The notes beneath the pieces are model-generated. The model saw only the letters and a program-made list of their open reading frames with translations, did no database searches and was not told the origin of the DNA. This document shows, piece after piece, positions 26,217-35,766 of a stretch of DNA of 64,000 nt. The stretch is from CAVUBL01 sp963739795. Its GTDB lineage: Bacteria > Acidobacteriota > Thermoanaerobaculia > Multivoradales > DATKCC01. The DNA is taken from assembly GCA_963739795.1 (NCBI GenBank), contig CAVUBL010000012.1, positions 1 through 64,000 of the forward strand, written 5' to 3'. The position numbers and the translations under genes are program-made. The number at the start of each line of letters is the position of its first letter. Within the stretch, counting starts at the first letter, position 1.

Positions 26217-27902
26217 ATGAGCGAGGAAGGTCGCGAATCCCTGGAGATGGACGTCGTCTTCGTCGGCGCCGGGCCGGCGAGCCTGGCCGGTGCCTACCAC
26301 CTGGCGAGCCTGGTCGAAGCGCACAACGCGGCCGATGGGGCCTCCCCCATCGAGATCGAGATCGCCGTCCTCGAGAAGGGTCAGGAGGTTGGCAGCCACG
26401 CCTTCTCCGGCGCCGTCGTCGACCCGGTGGCCTTCCGCGAGCTCCTCCCCGACCGCTGGCAGGAGGCTCCCTTCGAGGCCCCGGTGGGCAAGGACCGCCT
26501 CCTCTGGCTCACCGAGCGCCGCGCCGTCGGCCTCCCGACCCCGCCCATGATGTCCAACCACGGCTACTACGTGGCCACCCTGGGCAAGCTGGTCAAGTGG
26601 CTCGCCGGCCTGGCCGAGGAGAAGGGCGTGAGCATCTTCCCCGAGTTCCCCGCCACCGAGGTCCTCCTCGAGGGGGACTCCGTCGTCGGCGTGCGCACCG
26701 GCGACCAGGGCCTCGACCGCGACGGGAACAAGAAGGCCAACTACCAGCCGGGCATGGACATCCGCACCAAGGTCACGGTGCTCGGCGAAGGCGTGCGCGG
26801 CACCCTGGTCAAGCAGCTCGACGGCCACTTCGACCTATGGGCCGGCAAGAACCCCATGACCTACGCCATCGGCATCAAGGAGCACTGGGAGCTGCCCGCC
26901 GGCCGCCTCGCCCCGGGCTCGGTGACCCACACCATGGGCTGGCCGGTGGGCACCCACCTCTACGGCGGCGGCTTCCTCTACGGTCTCCAGGGGGACCTGG
27001 CGGCGGTGGGGCTGGTCGTGGGCCTCGACTACGAGAACCCCTGGACCGACCCCCACGCCCTCTTCCAGCGCTTCAAGACCCACCCGGAGATCGCCGGCCT
27101 CCTCGATGGCGGCAAGATGGTCAACTACGGCGCCAAGGCGATTCCCGAGGGGGGCTGGTGGTCCATGCCGAAGCTCTACGGCGACGGGTTCCTGGTCATC
27201 GGCGACTCGGGCGGCTTCCTCAACGCCCAGAAGCTCAAGGGCATCTCCCTGGGCATGAAGTCCGGCATGCTGGCCGCCGAGACGATCTTCGAGGGCCTGA
27301 AGGCGGGCCGCTTCGACGAGGAGGCCCTGTCGTCCTTCCGGCGGAAGGTGGATGAGAGCTGGCTCGCGAAGGACCTCTGGAAGGTCCGCAACTTCCACCA
27401 GGGCTTCGACCACGGCCTGGCCGGCGGGATCGTCCAGGGCGCGCTGAGTACCCTGACCGGTGGGCGCGGCTGGGGCTTCAAGGAGCGCCTCGCCACCGAG
27501 CCGGGCTACGAGCGCATGCTCCGCCTCGACCTCCCCGAGGGCCACGGTCTCGCCCCCACCCCGCCGCCCGCTCCCGACGGCACCCTCACCTTCGATCGCC
27601 TGGCCGACGTCTACAACTCGGGCGCCTCCCACGAGGAGAACCAGCCGGTCCACCTCCACGTCCACGACACCGAGATCTGCGTCACCCGCTGCCGAGTCGA
27701 GTACGCCAACCCGTGCGAGCGCTTCTGCCCGGCGGCGGTCTACGAGGTGGTCGAGGACGCGGCCGCGGAGCACGGACGGAGGCTCCAGATCAACGCCTCG
27801 AACTGCGTCCACTGCAAGACCTGCGACATCATGGACCCGTACCAGATCATCACCTGGGTGCCGCCCGAAGGGGGCGGCGGCCCGAGCTACGGCTCGATGT
27901 AG
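26217..27902 (+). CDS. Electron transfer flavoprotein:ubiquinone oxidoreductase
   Basis: 561 aa, normal length. Passes electrons from electron-transfer flavoprotein (fatty and amino acid oxidation) to the quinone pool at the membrane. The FAD Rossmann loop V-F-V-G-A-G-P-A-S is near residue 13 and the second FAD segment G-D-S-G-G-F-L-N near 328. The C-terminal 4Fe-4S domain has Cys in R-C-R-V-E-Y-A-N-P-C-E-R-F-C-P and N-C-V-H-C-K-T-C-D. ATG 26217 follows GAGGAGACC. No etfAB nearby. The gene just downstream encodes a membrane-tethered diheme cytochrome. Confidence 0.95.
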   Translation: MSEEGRESLEMDVVFVGAGPASLAGAYHLASLVEAHNAADGASPIEIEIAVLEKGQEVGSHAFSGAVVDPVAFRELLPDRWQEAPFEAPVGKDRLLWLTERRAVGLPTPPMMSNHGYYVATLGKLVKWLAGLAEEKGVSIFPEFPATEVLLEGDSVVGVRTGDQGLDRDGNKKANYQPGMDIRTKVTVLGEGVRGTLVKQLDGHFDLWAGKNPMTYAIGIKEHWELPAGRLAPGSVTHTMGWPVGTHLYGGGFLYGLQGDLAAVGLVVGLDYENPWTDPHALFQRFKTHPEIAGLLDGGKMVNYGAKAIPEGGWWSMPKLYGDGFLVIGDSGGFLNAQKLKGISLGMKSGMLAAETIFEGLKAGRFDEEALSSFRRKVDESWLAKDLWKVRNFHQGFDHGLAGGIVQGALSTLTGGRGWGFKERLATEPGYERMLRLDLPEGHGLAPTPPPAPDGTLTFDRLADVYNSGASHEENQPVHLHVHDTEICVTRCRVEYANPCERFCPAAVYEVVEDAAAEHGRRLQINASNCVHCKTCDIMDPYQIITWVPPEGGGGPSYGSM

Positions 27903-28014
27903 AAGCACCGCGGGCTCGCGGATAAACCCATGCGCAACTTTCTGTTGCGCCCCTCGACCCGGCCTCAGTAGAGTCCCCCGGTTCTGAACGCCACTGAACC
28001 CGGAGGACAAGGCT

Positions 28015-28989
28015 GTGGTCAAGAAGATCCTGCTGTCGCTTCTCGTGCTCATCGTGCTGGCGGTCGCGGGGCTGGCGGTCTTCGTCGCCACCTACCAGCC
28101 GGCCCAGCGTCCGGCGTCGAGCGCGAAGATCGAGGTCACTGCGGAGCTCGTGGCCCGCGGCGACTACCTGACCCACCACGTGCTGGGCTGCTTCGACTGC
28201 CACAGCTCGCGGGACTGGAGTCGCTACGGTGGACCGGTCGACGGCCCCGAAGGCGCCGGCGGGCCTTGCATGGGCGAGGAGTACGGCGTGCCGGGCAAGG
28301 TCTGCTTCCCCAACATCACGCCCGACAAGGAGACCGGCCTGGGCACATGGACCGACGGCGAGATCCTGCGCGCGATCCGCGAAGGGGTGGACAAGAACGG
28401 CCGCGCCCTCTTCCCCATGATGCCCTACGCGGAGGCCTACTACGCCCTCTCGGACCAGGACGCCGACGCCGTGGTCGCCTACCTCCGGAGCCTGCCCCCG
28501 GTCTCGAACCCGGTGCCGGCCACCGAGATCGACTTCCCGGTGAGCTTCTTCATCAAGCAGGCCCCCAAGCCCCTCGCCGACCCGGTGAGCGCCCCGGAGC
28601 CGTCCGACACCGTGGCCTACGGACGGTACCTCGCCACCGTGTCCGGATGTATCTCTTGCCACACTCCGGTCGACAGCCACCAGCAGCCGATCCCGGGCAT
28701 GGAGCTCGCCGGCGGGCAGGACTTCAAGGGCCCGTGGGGCGACGTCCGCTCGGCGAACCTGACGCCGGACCCCACCGGCCTGGGCGGCCGGAGCGAGGAG
28801 AGCTTCCTCGGGATGTTCCGGGCGTGGCAGGACCCCGGTATCCAGGTGGCGACACCCGCGGGCCGGAACACCGTCATGCCCTGGCTGGTGCATGCCGGCA
28901 CGAGCGACCAGGACCTGGAGGCGATCTGGGCCTACCTCCAGACCGTGAAGCCGATCCAGAACAAGGTCGTCAAGCGCCCGGCGGTCTAG
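28015..28989 (+). CDS. Membrane-anchored diheme cytochrome c
   Basis: 324 aa from GTG 28015 behind GGAGGACAAGG. One N-terminal membrane helix (residues ~4-26), uncleaved in appearance, then two cytochrome c domains with C-F-D-C-H near 61 and C-I-S-C-H near 219. Each is followed by the N-x-T-P-D motif and a later Met (M-M-P, V-M-P) as probable sixth ligand. A periplasmic electron carrier of the type found with alcohol and sugar dehydrogenases or terminal oxidases. Its partner is not evident here. Confidence 0.88.
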   Translation: MVKKILLSLLVLIVLAVAGLAVFVATYQPAQRPASSAKIEVTAELVARGDYLTHHVLGCFDCHSSRDWSRYGGPVDGPEGAGGPCMGEEYGVPGKVCFPNITPDKETGLGTWTDGEILRAIREGVDKNGRALFPMMPYAEAYYALSDQDADAVVAYLRSLPPVSNPVPATEIDFPVSFFIKQAPKPLADPVSAPEPSDTVAYGRYLATVSGCISCHTPVDSHQQPIPGMELAGGQDFKGPWGDVRSANLTPDPTGLGGRSEESFLGMFRAWQDPGIQVATPAGRNTVMPWLVHAGTSDQDLEAIWAYLQTVKPIQNKVVKRPAV

Positions 28990-29023
28990 GCCTGTCCGGA
29001 CCCCACGAGCCGAGCTCGGCAAG

Positions 29024-29125
29024 TCTCGCGCAGAGGCGCAGAGGCGCAGAGACGCGGCTCCGTCGGGAAGGCCGTCGACGAGACGGGTGAGGCCCTCCTC
29101 TGCGGCTCTGCGCCTCTGCGCGAGA
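29024..29125. repeat. Long inverted repeat of the GCGCAGAGG type
   Basis: Left arm 29024-29052 and right arm 29098-29125 are near-perfect inverted copies built on GCGCAGAGGCGCAGAG, with a ~45-bp loop. Such repeats recur between genes in many bacterial genomes. It lies between the convergent cytochrome and aldolase genes and could serve as a bidirectional terminator. Confidence 0.7.
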
Positions 29126-29164
29126 ACACAACTCGTAGACCTCGAGATGTGGGTACGGGAAGGG

Positions 29165-30247
29165 TCACGCGACGGTGACCGCGTCGTCCAGGTAGACGTC
29201 CTGAATGGCGTTCAGGAGCTCGACGCCCTGGGCCATGGGCTTCTGGAACGCCTTGCGGCCGGAGATGAGACCCGTGCCGCCGGCGCGCTTGTTGATCACC
29301 GCCGTGCGCACCGCCGCCGCCAGGTCGCCCTTGCCCTTGGAGGCACCGCCGGAGTTGATCATGCCGATCCGGCCCATGTAGCAGTTCGCCACCTGCCAGC
29401 GCACCAGGTCGACGGGGTGATCGGTCACCAGCTCGCCGTAGACCCGGTCGTCGGTGCGCCCGAAGCCGATCGCCGGGTAGCCGCCGTTGTTGGTCGCCTG
29501 CTTCTGCTTGACCACGTCGGCCTCGATGGTCACGCCCAGGTGGTTCGCCTGGCCCGTGAGGTCGGCCGCGGCGTGGTAGTCCTTCCCGCCCTTCTTGAAG
29601 GCCTCGTTGCGCAGGTAGCACCAGAGCACCGTCGCCATCCCCAGCTCGTGGGCGTGGGCAAAGCACTCGGAGACCTCCACGATCTCGCGGCGGGCGTCGT
29701 CGCCGCCGAAATAGATGGTGGCGCCGATAGCCGCCGCACCCAGGTCGAACGCCTGCTCCACCTGGGCGAAGAGGATCTGCTCGTAGGTGTTGGGGTAGGT
29801 CAGCAGCTCGTTGTGGTTGATCTTGACGATGAACGGGATGCGGTGGGCGTAGCGGCGCGACAGGCTCCCGAGCACGCCCAGGGTCGAGGCGACGGCGTTG
29901 CAGCCGCCCTCCATCGCCAGGCGGATGATGTTCTCCGGGTCCATGTAGGCCGGGTTGGGGGCGAAGGCCGAGGCCGCCGAGTGCTCGACGCCCTGGTCGA
30001 CGGGCAGGATGGAGAGATAGCCGGTGCCCGCGAGGCGGCCGTGGTCGTGGATCCGCTCGAGGTTCACCAGCACCCGGGGACCGCGGTCCGAGGGCCCGAA
30101 GGCCCGGTCCACGTGGTCGGGGCCGGGGAGCATGAGCTGCTCCCGGGGGATGCCGGCGCAGGTATGGGTGAGCAGGCTCTCGGCCTCGTCGCCGAGGAAG
30201 TCCTGGATGCGGGCGATGGTGGAGCCGGTGGCTGTCGCAACGGTCAT
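29165..30247 (-). CDS. Class I fructose-bisphosphate aldolase (FbaB/DhnA type)
   Basis: 360 aa from ATG 30247 with GGAGGGAG upstream. Reversible cleavage of fructose 1,6-bisphosphate in glycolysis/gluconeogenesis. TIM-barrel motifs: L-P-V-D-Q-G-V-E-H-S, the Schiff-base lysine in F-I-V-K-I-N-H-N, and the phosphate-binding G-G-A-S-K-G-K and G-G-T-G-L-I-S-G-R. This is the non-zinc FbaB lineage. Divergent from the amino acid permease. Confidence 0.92.
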   Translation of the reverse strand: MTVATATGSTIARIQDFLGDEAESLLTHTCAGIPREQLMLPGPDHVDRAFGPSDRGPRVLVNLERIHDHGRLAGTGYLSILPVDQGVEHSAASAFAPNPAYMDPENIIRLAMEGGCNAVASTLGVLGSLSRRYAHRIPFIVKINHNELLTYPNTYEQILFAQVEQAFDLGAAAIGATIYFGGDDARREIVEVSECFAHAHELGMATVLWCYLRNEAFKKGGKDYHAAADLTGQANHLGVTIEADVVKQKQATNNGGYPAIGFGRTDDRVYGELVTDHPVDLVRWQVANCYMGRIGMINSGGASKGKGDLAAAVRTAVINKRAGGTGLISGRKAFQKPMAQGVELLNAIQDVYLDDAVTVA

Positions 30248-30415
30248 GGGAGCTCCCTCCTGGGGACGATACAGGTCACAGATCTGCCCCAAGTATCCCA
30301 CAGGGCGGCCCGGCTTGAGACCGCTCGCCGCCGGGCTTTGCGTTCCGCACCGCTGCGTGGGAAAGTGCGTAGCGTTTTTCCAACGGCGAGCGACCATCGA
30401 CTTCAGGAGGGTTAC

Positions 30416-32167
30416 GTGCTGCGCGGATTGTTCCGAACCAAGAGCCTGGACGAGATCCTCTCGGCCACCGAGACCACCGAGTATCAACTGAAGCGCTCCC
30501 TCGGCGCGTTCAACGTGACCCTTCTCGGCGTCGGTGCCATCGTCGGCGCCGGCATTTTCGCCACCATCGGCACCGCGGCGGCCGGCGACGCGGCCCGGCC
30601 CGGCGCCGGGCCCTCGCTAGTGCTCTCGTTCGTCATCACGGCGATCGTGTGCGCGTTCACGGCCCTGTGCTACGCCGAGTTCGCGTCCATGGTGCCGATC
30701 TCGGGCTCGGCCTACACCTACTCCTACGCCACCCTCGGCGAGCTGGTGGCCTGGATCATCGGCTGGGACCTGATCATCGAGTACGCCGTCGGCAACGTCG
30801 CGGTGGCGATCAGTTGGGCCAACTACTTCCGCACCCTGCTCCACGGCCTCGGGATCGACGTGCCCCTCTGGCTCGCCACCGACTACCGAACGGCGGCGAA
30901 GATCCCCGGCCTCTACGCCAGCGCGCCCCACCTGTTCGGCATCCCGATCGTCTTCAACCTGTTGGCGTTCTCGATCGTCGCCGTGATCACCGTGGTCCTG
31001 GTCTGGGGGATCCAGGAGTCGGCGCGCTTCAACGCCGTAATGGTGGGGATCAAGATCCTCGTCCTGCTCTTCTTCGTCGGTCTCGCCTTCTACTTCGTGC
31101 CCTTCCACACCATGGAGGCGCACTGGGTGCCTTTCCAGCCCAAAGGTTGGAGCGGCACGCTCGCCGCCGCCGCGGTCGTCTTCTTCGCCTACATCGGGTT
31201 CGACGCGGTCTCGACGGTCGCCGAGGAGACGCGGAGACCCTCGCGCGACCTGCCCATCGGCATCCTCGCCTCGCTCATCATCTGCACCATCCTCTACATC
31301 GTGGTGGCGGCGGTCTTCACCGGCATGATCCCCTACGGCGACCTGGTGCACCGGCTGGCGACCGAGCAGGCGGAGCCGCTGACCATGGCGCTCCAGCACG
31401 TGGCGCCCGACGCGGTCTGGGCGAGCGTGATCGTGGCCCTGGGCTCGGTGGTGGCCCACACGGCCGTGCTCCTGGTCTTCCAGCTCGGCCAGCCGCGGAT
31501 CTTCTTCTCCATGGCGCGCGACGGCCTGCTGCCCAAGAGCTTCGCCAAGGTGCACCCGCGGTTCAAGACGCCCTACGTGACCACGATCCTCACCGGGGTC
31601 GCCGTGGGCAGTGTGGCGGCCTTCGCCAACATCGAGGAGATGGTCGACCTGACCAACATCGGCACGCTCTTCGCCTTCGTCCTGGTGTGCACCGGGATCA
31701 TGGTCATGCGCCACCGCGAGCCCGATCGGCACCGCCCCTTCCGCGTGCCGCTGGGGCCCTGGCTCCTGCCGAGCCTGGGGGTCGTCTCCTGCATCTTCCT
31801 GATGATCTACCTGCCGCCCGCCTCCTGGTGGCGCTTCATCGGCTGGCTGACCCTGGGCCTCGCGATCTACACCGCCTACGGCTACACCCGGAGCCGCGTC
31901 GGCCGGACCTTGGGCCGGCCCGAGCACACCCCGAGGGGCCTGAAGCTAGCCTCCCTGGGATTCCTGGTCGCCGCCAGCGGCCTCTTCGCCATGCCCCACG
32001 CCCTGTCGCCGGAGCACATCCTGGAGGCGGCCTTCCAGGGCAGCGCCGAGGAGCACGGCCGGGCGCTCCTCGGCGTGGCGCTGCTGCTGGTGGGGATCGG
32101 GACGGCCCTCGTCGGCCTCAGCGCCGAGCACGCGCGGGGCCGGCGGCCCTCGGCCTCAGCCCCCTGA
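30416..32167 (+). CDS. APC-family amino acid permease
   Basis: 583 aa from GTG 30416 with AGGAGGGT upstream; earlier in-frame sequence is antisense to the aldolase. About 14 membrane helices. The G-V-G-A-I-V-G-A-G-I-F motif of helix 1 is present, and the layout (C-terminal extra helices, F-A-Y-I-G-F-D-A-V-S-T-V-A-E-E region) fits the cationic amino acid transporter subgroup. Substrate not deducible with certainty. Overlaps the convergent DUF4097 gene by 12 bp. Confidence 0.9.
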   Translation: MLRGLFRTKSLDEILSATETTEYQLKRSLGAFNVTLLGVGAIVGAGIFATIGTAAAGDAARPGAGPSLVLSFVITAIVCAFTALCYAEFASMVPISGSAYTYSYATLGELVAWIIGWDLIIEYAVGNVAVAISWANYFRTLLHGLGIDVPLWLATDYRTAAKIPGLYASAPHLFGIPIVFNLLAFSIVAVITVVLVWGIQESARFNAVMVGIKILVLLFFVGLAFYFVPFHTMEAHWVPFQPKGWSGTLAAAAVVFFAYIGFDAVSTVAEETRRPSRDLPIGILASLIICTILYIVVAAVFTGMIPYGDLVHRLATEQAEPLTMALQHVAPDAVWASVIVALGSVVAHTAVLLVFQLGQPRIFFSMARDGLLPKSFAKVHPRFKTPYVTTILTGVAVGSVAAFANIEEMVDLTNIGTLFAFVLVCTGIMVMRHREPDRHRPFRVPLGPWLLPSLGVVSCIFLMIYLPPASWWRFIGWLTLGLAIYTAYGYTRSRVGRTLGRPEHTPRGLKLASLGFLVAASGLFAMPHALSPEHILEAAFQGSAEEHGRALLGVALLLVGIGTALVGLSAEHARGRRPSASAP

Positions 32168-32953
32168 GATCTTGATTCCGCCGTTGGTCGTCGACAGGCG
32201 GACGTCGGCGCCGCCGCCGTTGACGTCGGCTTCGACGTGCCGGCGGCTGTGCCGGCCGATCGACGCCTCGAGCCCCGAGATGTCGATGCCACCGTTGGTG
32301 GTCGAGGCGTCGATCGACAAGTGGGCGTCCCGGGGCACCGTCAGGTGGATGCCGCCGTTGGTGGTCTCGAAGCGCATCGAGGCTCCGGACGGCACCTGGG
32401 AGAGCTCCACCCGGACGCCGCCGTTGGTGGTCGACGCGCTCGCTCCCCCGCCGAGGTCGGAAAGCTCGACGGAACCGTTGGTCGTTTCGGCGGCGACGTG
32501 CCCACCGACTCCGTGGACCCGGACCTTGCCGTTGACCGTGTCCACCTCGACCCGCGCCATCCGGGGCACGGAAAGGGTGTAGCTCACCGACGCTTCCACG
32601 TGGTTTCCGAAGATCCACGAGAGGAAGCCGCTCGAGTCCCTATCCCCGGCGGTCTGGATCTCCACCCGGTCGGAGCTCGCCTCGACGCGTACCTCCAGCC
32701 GCTTGAGCGCTTCGTCGACCCGGGCGGAGGTGCCCGCCCGGACTTTCTTGACGGCCTGGACGCGGACCTCGTCCCGGTCCCAGGCCTCCACCTCCACGGA
32801 GCCGTTGGTGTTGCCCACCGTCACCTCGCCGCCGGCGGCGAGGGGGAAGGACTTGTCGTAGGTCGCCTGGCGCTCGACAGCCTGTGCCGCCGCGCTCATC
32901 CCCAGCAGCGCCACGGCCAGCAGCGCGATCTTCCACTCGAAGGCTCTCTTCAC
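32156..32953 (-). CDS. Exported DUF4097 (beta-helix) protein
   Basis: 265 aa from GTG 32953 behind GGAGGAGA. Signal peptide to about residue 25. The mature protein is a right-handed beta structure with repeated T-T-N-G-G/S units (at least seven), the mark of DUF4097. Members are often found with anti-sigma or envelope stress genes; none is adjacent here. The protein is likely periplasmic or surface-exposed. Confidence 0.85.
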   Translation of the reverse strand: MKRAFEWKIALLAVALLGMSAAAQAVERQATYDKSFPLAAGGEVTVGNTNGSVEVEAWDRDEVRVQAVKKVRAGTSARVDEALKRLEVRVEASSDRVEIQTAGDRDSSGFLSWIFGNHVEASVSYTLSVPRMARVEVDTVNGKVRVHGVGGHVAAETTNGSVELSDLGGGASASTTNGGVRVELSQVPSGASMRFETTNGGIHLTVPRDAHLSIDASTTNGGIDISGLEASIGRHSRRHVEADVNGGGADVRLSTTNGGIKISGG

Positions 32954-33015
32954 CGTCTCCTCCTCCCGATCGGTTGTCGTTCGTCGGTACCTACGCCAAC
33001 CGGCCGTAGGGTGTT

Positions 33016-33783
33016 TCAGCCGGCGGCGGGGACGCTTCGACGCACCGGCTCTTCGACGGCGAGGACGGGAGCGGTGTGGAAGATCATGGGGATCTCGGGG
33101 CAGAGCCAAGAGGAGTGGATGGAGTGGAGATCGAAGGCCGCCGCGGGGTCCGCGCCGGCCAGGCCCAGATCCCGCGCGATCGGCCCGGGCTCGGAGATCT
33201 CGGCGCGCACCGGCCAGACCTCGATCCTCGGCTGGGTCGTCTCGATCCGGCGCAGGCCGCCGCCGGCCTCGGCGTAGCCGCGCCGGCGCTCCCGGAAGTA
33301 GCGCACCGTCGCCTCCCACGAGGAGAAGCGGGGCCCCGGACCGGGCCGGGGCGCGCCGCGCTCGGCGGTGACCACCAGGCCGCTCGAGCCACCCACGGTC
33401 CACGACCAGCTCTCCGCTTCCAGGTCCTCGGAGGGGCGCGGGAACGACAGGCGGGCGGGGCGGACGGGCTGGCGGCCGACGAGCCGAGCGGCCGGGAGGA
33501 CCCAGGCGGGGACGTACATGCGTCGGAAGAAGACCGCCGGCAGGCCGTCGTCGTCGGTCACCAGGTAGCGCAGATCGAGCTGGGGAAAGGTGAGCTTGAC
33601 GAAGGGCAGGGCGCGCAGCCGCAGGCTCTCCTGGAAGAAGAGCAGGGCCGACGCGAAGCCCCACTCGGCGCCTTCCGCGGGATGGAGCTCGTAGCGCAGC
33701 GGCTCGGGCAGGGGCGGCAGGGCCGAGGCGGGCAGGGCCCAGTTGAGGAACAGGCAGTCGCGAACCGTCGTGCGCAAGACCAT
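33016..33783 (-). CDS. DUF2071 (YqjF-like) protein
   Basis: 255 aa from ATG 33783. N-terminal F-L-N-W-A-L-P and a central L-R-Y-L-V block followed by G-x-P-A-V-F-F-R-R-M-Y-V-P match DUF2071/YqjF. Cytoplasmic. Function unknown; members have been loosely linked to acetoacetate decarboxylase-like folds. It lies 62 bp upstream of the DUF4097 gene on the same strand. Confidence 0.8.
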   Translation of the reverse strand: MVLRTTVRDCLFLNWALPASALPPLPEPLRYELHPAEGAEWGFASALLFFQESLRLRALPFVKLTFPQLDLRYLVTDDDGLPAVFFRRMYVPAWVLPAARLVGRQPVRPARLSFPRPSEDLEAESWSWTVGGSSGLVVTAERGAPRPGPGPRFSSWEATVRYFRERRRGYAEAGGGLRRIETTQPRIEVWPVRAEISEPGPIARDLGLAGADPAAAFDLHSIHSSWLCPEIPMIFHTAPVLAVEEPVRRSVPAAG

Positions 33784-33940
33784 GGTGAGGAACCCTCGCC
33801 CCCTTCCGAGCCGAACCGAGCCGAACCGAGTCGAGAGGCTCACCATAGCTCGGCCTCCCGCGGCCCGCAAGGCGGAAGTTTGGTAGATTGGGGCGTCCCC
33901 CATCCTCATGAACCCGTATCCTTTGCCTCTCGGAGGACCC

Positions 33941-35719
33941 ATGAACGCAGCCCGATTCCACTCCGTCCGCCACACCTTCGCGCACCTCGCCTGCCTCCTG
34001 GCCGTGGCGCTGCTCGCCGGCTCCTGGCTCGCCGCCCCGGCGCCCCTTCGCGCCCAAGAGGGCCAGGCGGCCCAGCAGGGCACCGACCTGATGGCGACCC
34101 TCCCCGCGGGCGCCCAGCAGGCGGCCGAGACCATCACCCGAGACACCCTCCGCGCCCCGATCCGCTTCCTCGCGGACGACCTCCTCGGCGGCCGGGGCCC
34201 GGCGACCGCCGGCGACCAGCTCGCGGTCAAGTACCTCTCCACCGAGCTCGAGAGCCTGGGCTTTGAGCCCGGCTTCCCCGACGGCCAGTGGCAGCAGCCC
34301 TTCGACGTGGTGGGCATCAACGCCCACGTGCCTGACACGTGGAGCTTCAAGACGCCCGCCAAGACGGGCGGCCAGAGCGTGGACCTGGCGAACTGGACCG
34401 AATTCATCGCCGCTTCGGGCGTGCAGAAGCCCACGTCGACGATCGACGGCGCGGAGCTGGTCTTCGTCGGCTACGGCATCCAGGCCCCCGAGTACAAGTG
34501 GGACGACTTCAAGGGCATGGACCTCGAGGGCAAGGTCCTCCTGATGCTCAACAACGACCCGGACTGGTCGCCGGACCTCTTCGACGGCGTGACGCGCCTC
34601 TACTACGGCCGCTGGACCTACAAGTACGAGAGCGCCGCCCGCCAGGGCGCCGCCGGCGCCATCATCATCCATACGACGCCGTCGGCCGGCTATCCCTGGC
34701 AGGTGGTCCAGACCTCCTGGACCGGCGAGCAGTTCGAGCTGCCGGCCGAGGGCGAGCCGCGCATCCAGGTGGCCGCCTGGACCACCGAGGACGCCACCCG
34801 CCGCCTGCTCAAGGCCGCCGGCTTCGACCTGGACGACCTGGTGAAGCGCGCCCACAGCCGGGACTTCCACCCCGTGCCGCTGGGCATCACCACCTCGCTC
34901 ACCCTCCATAACGACATCCAGCGCAAGCAGACGGCCAACGTGGCGGGCCTCCTGCCCGGAAGCGACCCGCAGCTCTCCAAGCAGGTGGTCGTCTTCACCG
35001 CCCACCACGATCACCTGGGCACGGCCGCGCCGAGCGCGGACCGGCCGGCGGACTCCGACCGGATCTACAACGGCGCGGTGGACAACGGGGCCGGCGACGC
35101 CCAGGTCCTGGCCATCGCCCGGGCCTACGCGGCGCTGCCGGAGCCCCCGAAGCGCTCGACCCTTTTCCTTTTCGTGGCGGCCGAGGAGCAGGGACTCCTG
35201 GGCTCGAAGTACTACGCCCTCCACCCGAGCGTCCCGCCCGGACGGATCGCTGCCAACATCAACTACGACGGCGGCAACATCTGGGGCACGACCCGGGACG
35301 TCACCCTGATCGGCGCCGGCAAGTCCACCCTCGACGGCGTGGCCAAGGCGGTGGCGGCGAGCCAGGGGCGGACGGTCAAGCCGGACCAGTTCCCGGACAA
35401 GGGCTACTACTACCGCTCCGACCAGTTCAGCCTGGCGAAGATCGGCGTGCCGGCCCTCTACTTCGACACCGGCACGGACTTCGTGGGCAAGCCGGCAGGC
35501 TGGGGCAAGGAGCAGATCGACGCCTGGGTGGAGCACAACTACCACCAGCCGAGCGACGAGCTGACCGACCAGTGGAACTTCGACGGGATGATCCAGGACG
35601 CGCGCCTCGGGTTCTACTGCGGCCTGATCGTCTCGCAGGCCGCCGAGATGCCGTCCTGGGTTCCCGGCGACGAGTTCGAAGCCGCCCGCAAGAAGGCCCT
35701 CGCGGCGGTCGGGCAGTAG
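33941..35719 (+). CDS. Exported M28 family aminopeptidase
   Basis: 592 aa from ATG 33941, preferred over 33908 because CGGAGGA precedes it. Signal peptide to A-P-L-R-A-Q. A PA domain insert (residues ~160-330) interrupts the peptidase. Two-zinc ligands are visible: H in T-A-H-H-D-H-L-G, D in A-V-D-N-G-A-G-D, catalytic E-E in V-A-A-E-E-Q-G, D in I-N-Y-D-G-G, and the last H in H-N-Y-H-Q-P-S-D. It removes N-terminal residues from extracellular peptides. Monocistronic in appearance. Confidence 0.92.
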   Translation: MNAARFHSVRHTFAHLACLLAVALLAGSWLAAPAPLRAQEGQAAQQGTDLMATLPAGAQQAAETITRDTLRAPIRFLADDLLGGRGPATAGDQLAVKYLSTELESLGFEPGFPDGQWQQPFDVVGINAHVPDTWSFKTPAKTGGQSVDLANWTEFIAASGVQKPTSTIDGAELVFVGYGIQAPEYKWDDFKGMDLEGKVLLMLNNDPDWSPDLFDGVTRLYYGRWTYKYESAARQGAAGAIIIHTTPSAGYPWQVVQTSWTGEQFELPAEGEPRIQVAAWTTEDATRRLLKAAGFDLDDLVKRAHSRDFHPVPLGITTSLTLHNDIQRKQTANVAGLLPGSDPQLSKQVVVFTAHHDHLGTAAPSADRPADSDRIYNGAVDNGAGDAQVLAIARAYAALPEPPKRSTLFLFVAAEEQGLLGSKYYALHPSVPPGRIAANINYDGGNIWGTTRDVTLIGAGKSTLDGVAKAVAASQGRTVKPDQFPDKGYYYRSDQFSLAKIGVPALYFDTGTDFVGKPAGWGKEQIDAWVEHNYHQPSDELTDQWNFDGMIQDARLGFYCGLIVSQAAEMPSWVPGDEFEAARKKALAAVGQ

Positions 35720-35766
35720 CGGAGCACCGTCGACGGAGAGGCCCCGGAACCGGGGGAGACCAGGCT

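Noticed and set aside
26835..28091. 418-residue minus-strand frame opposite the ETF:quinone oxidoreductase
   Set aside because: No start signal or domain, and it lies opposite a textbook gene.
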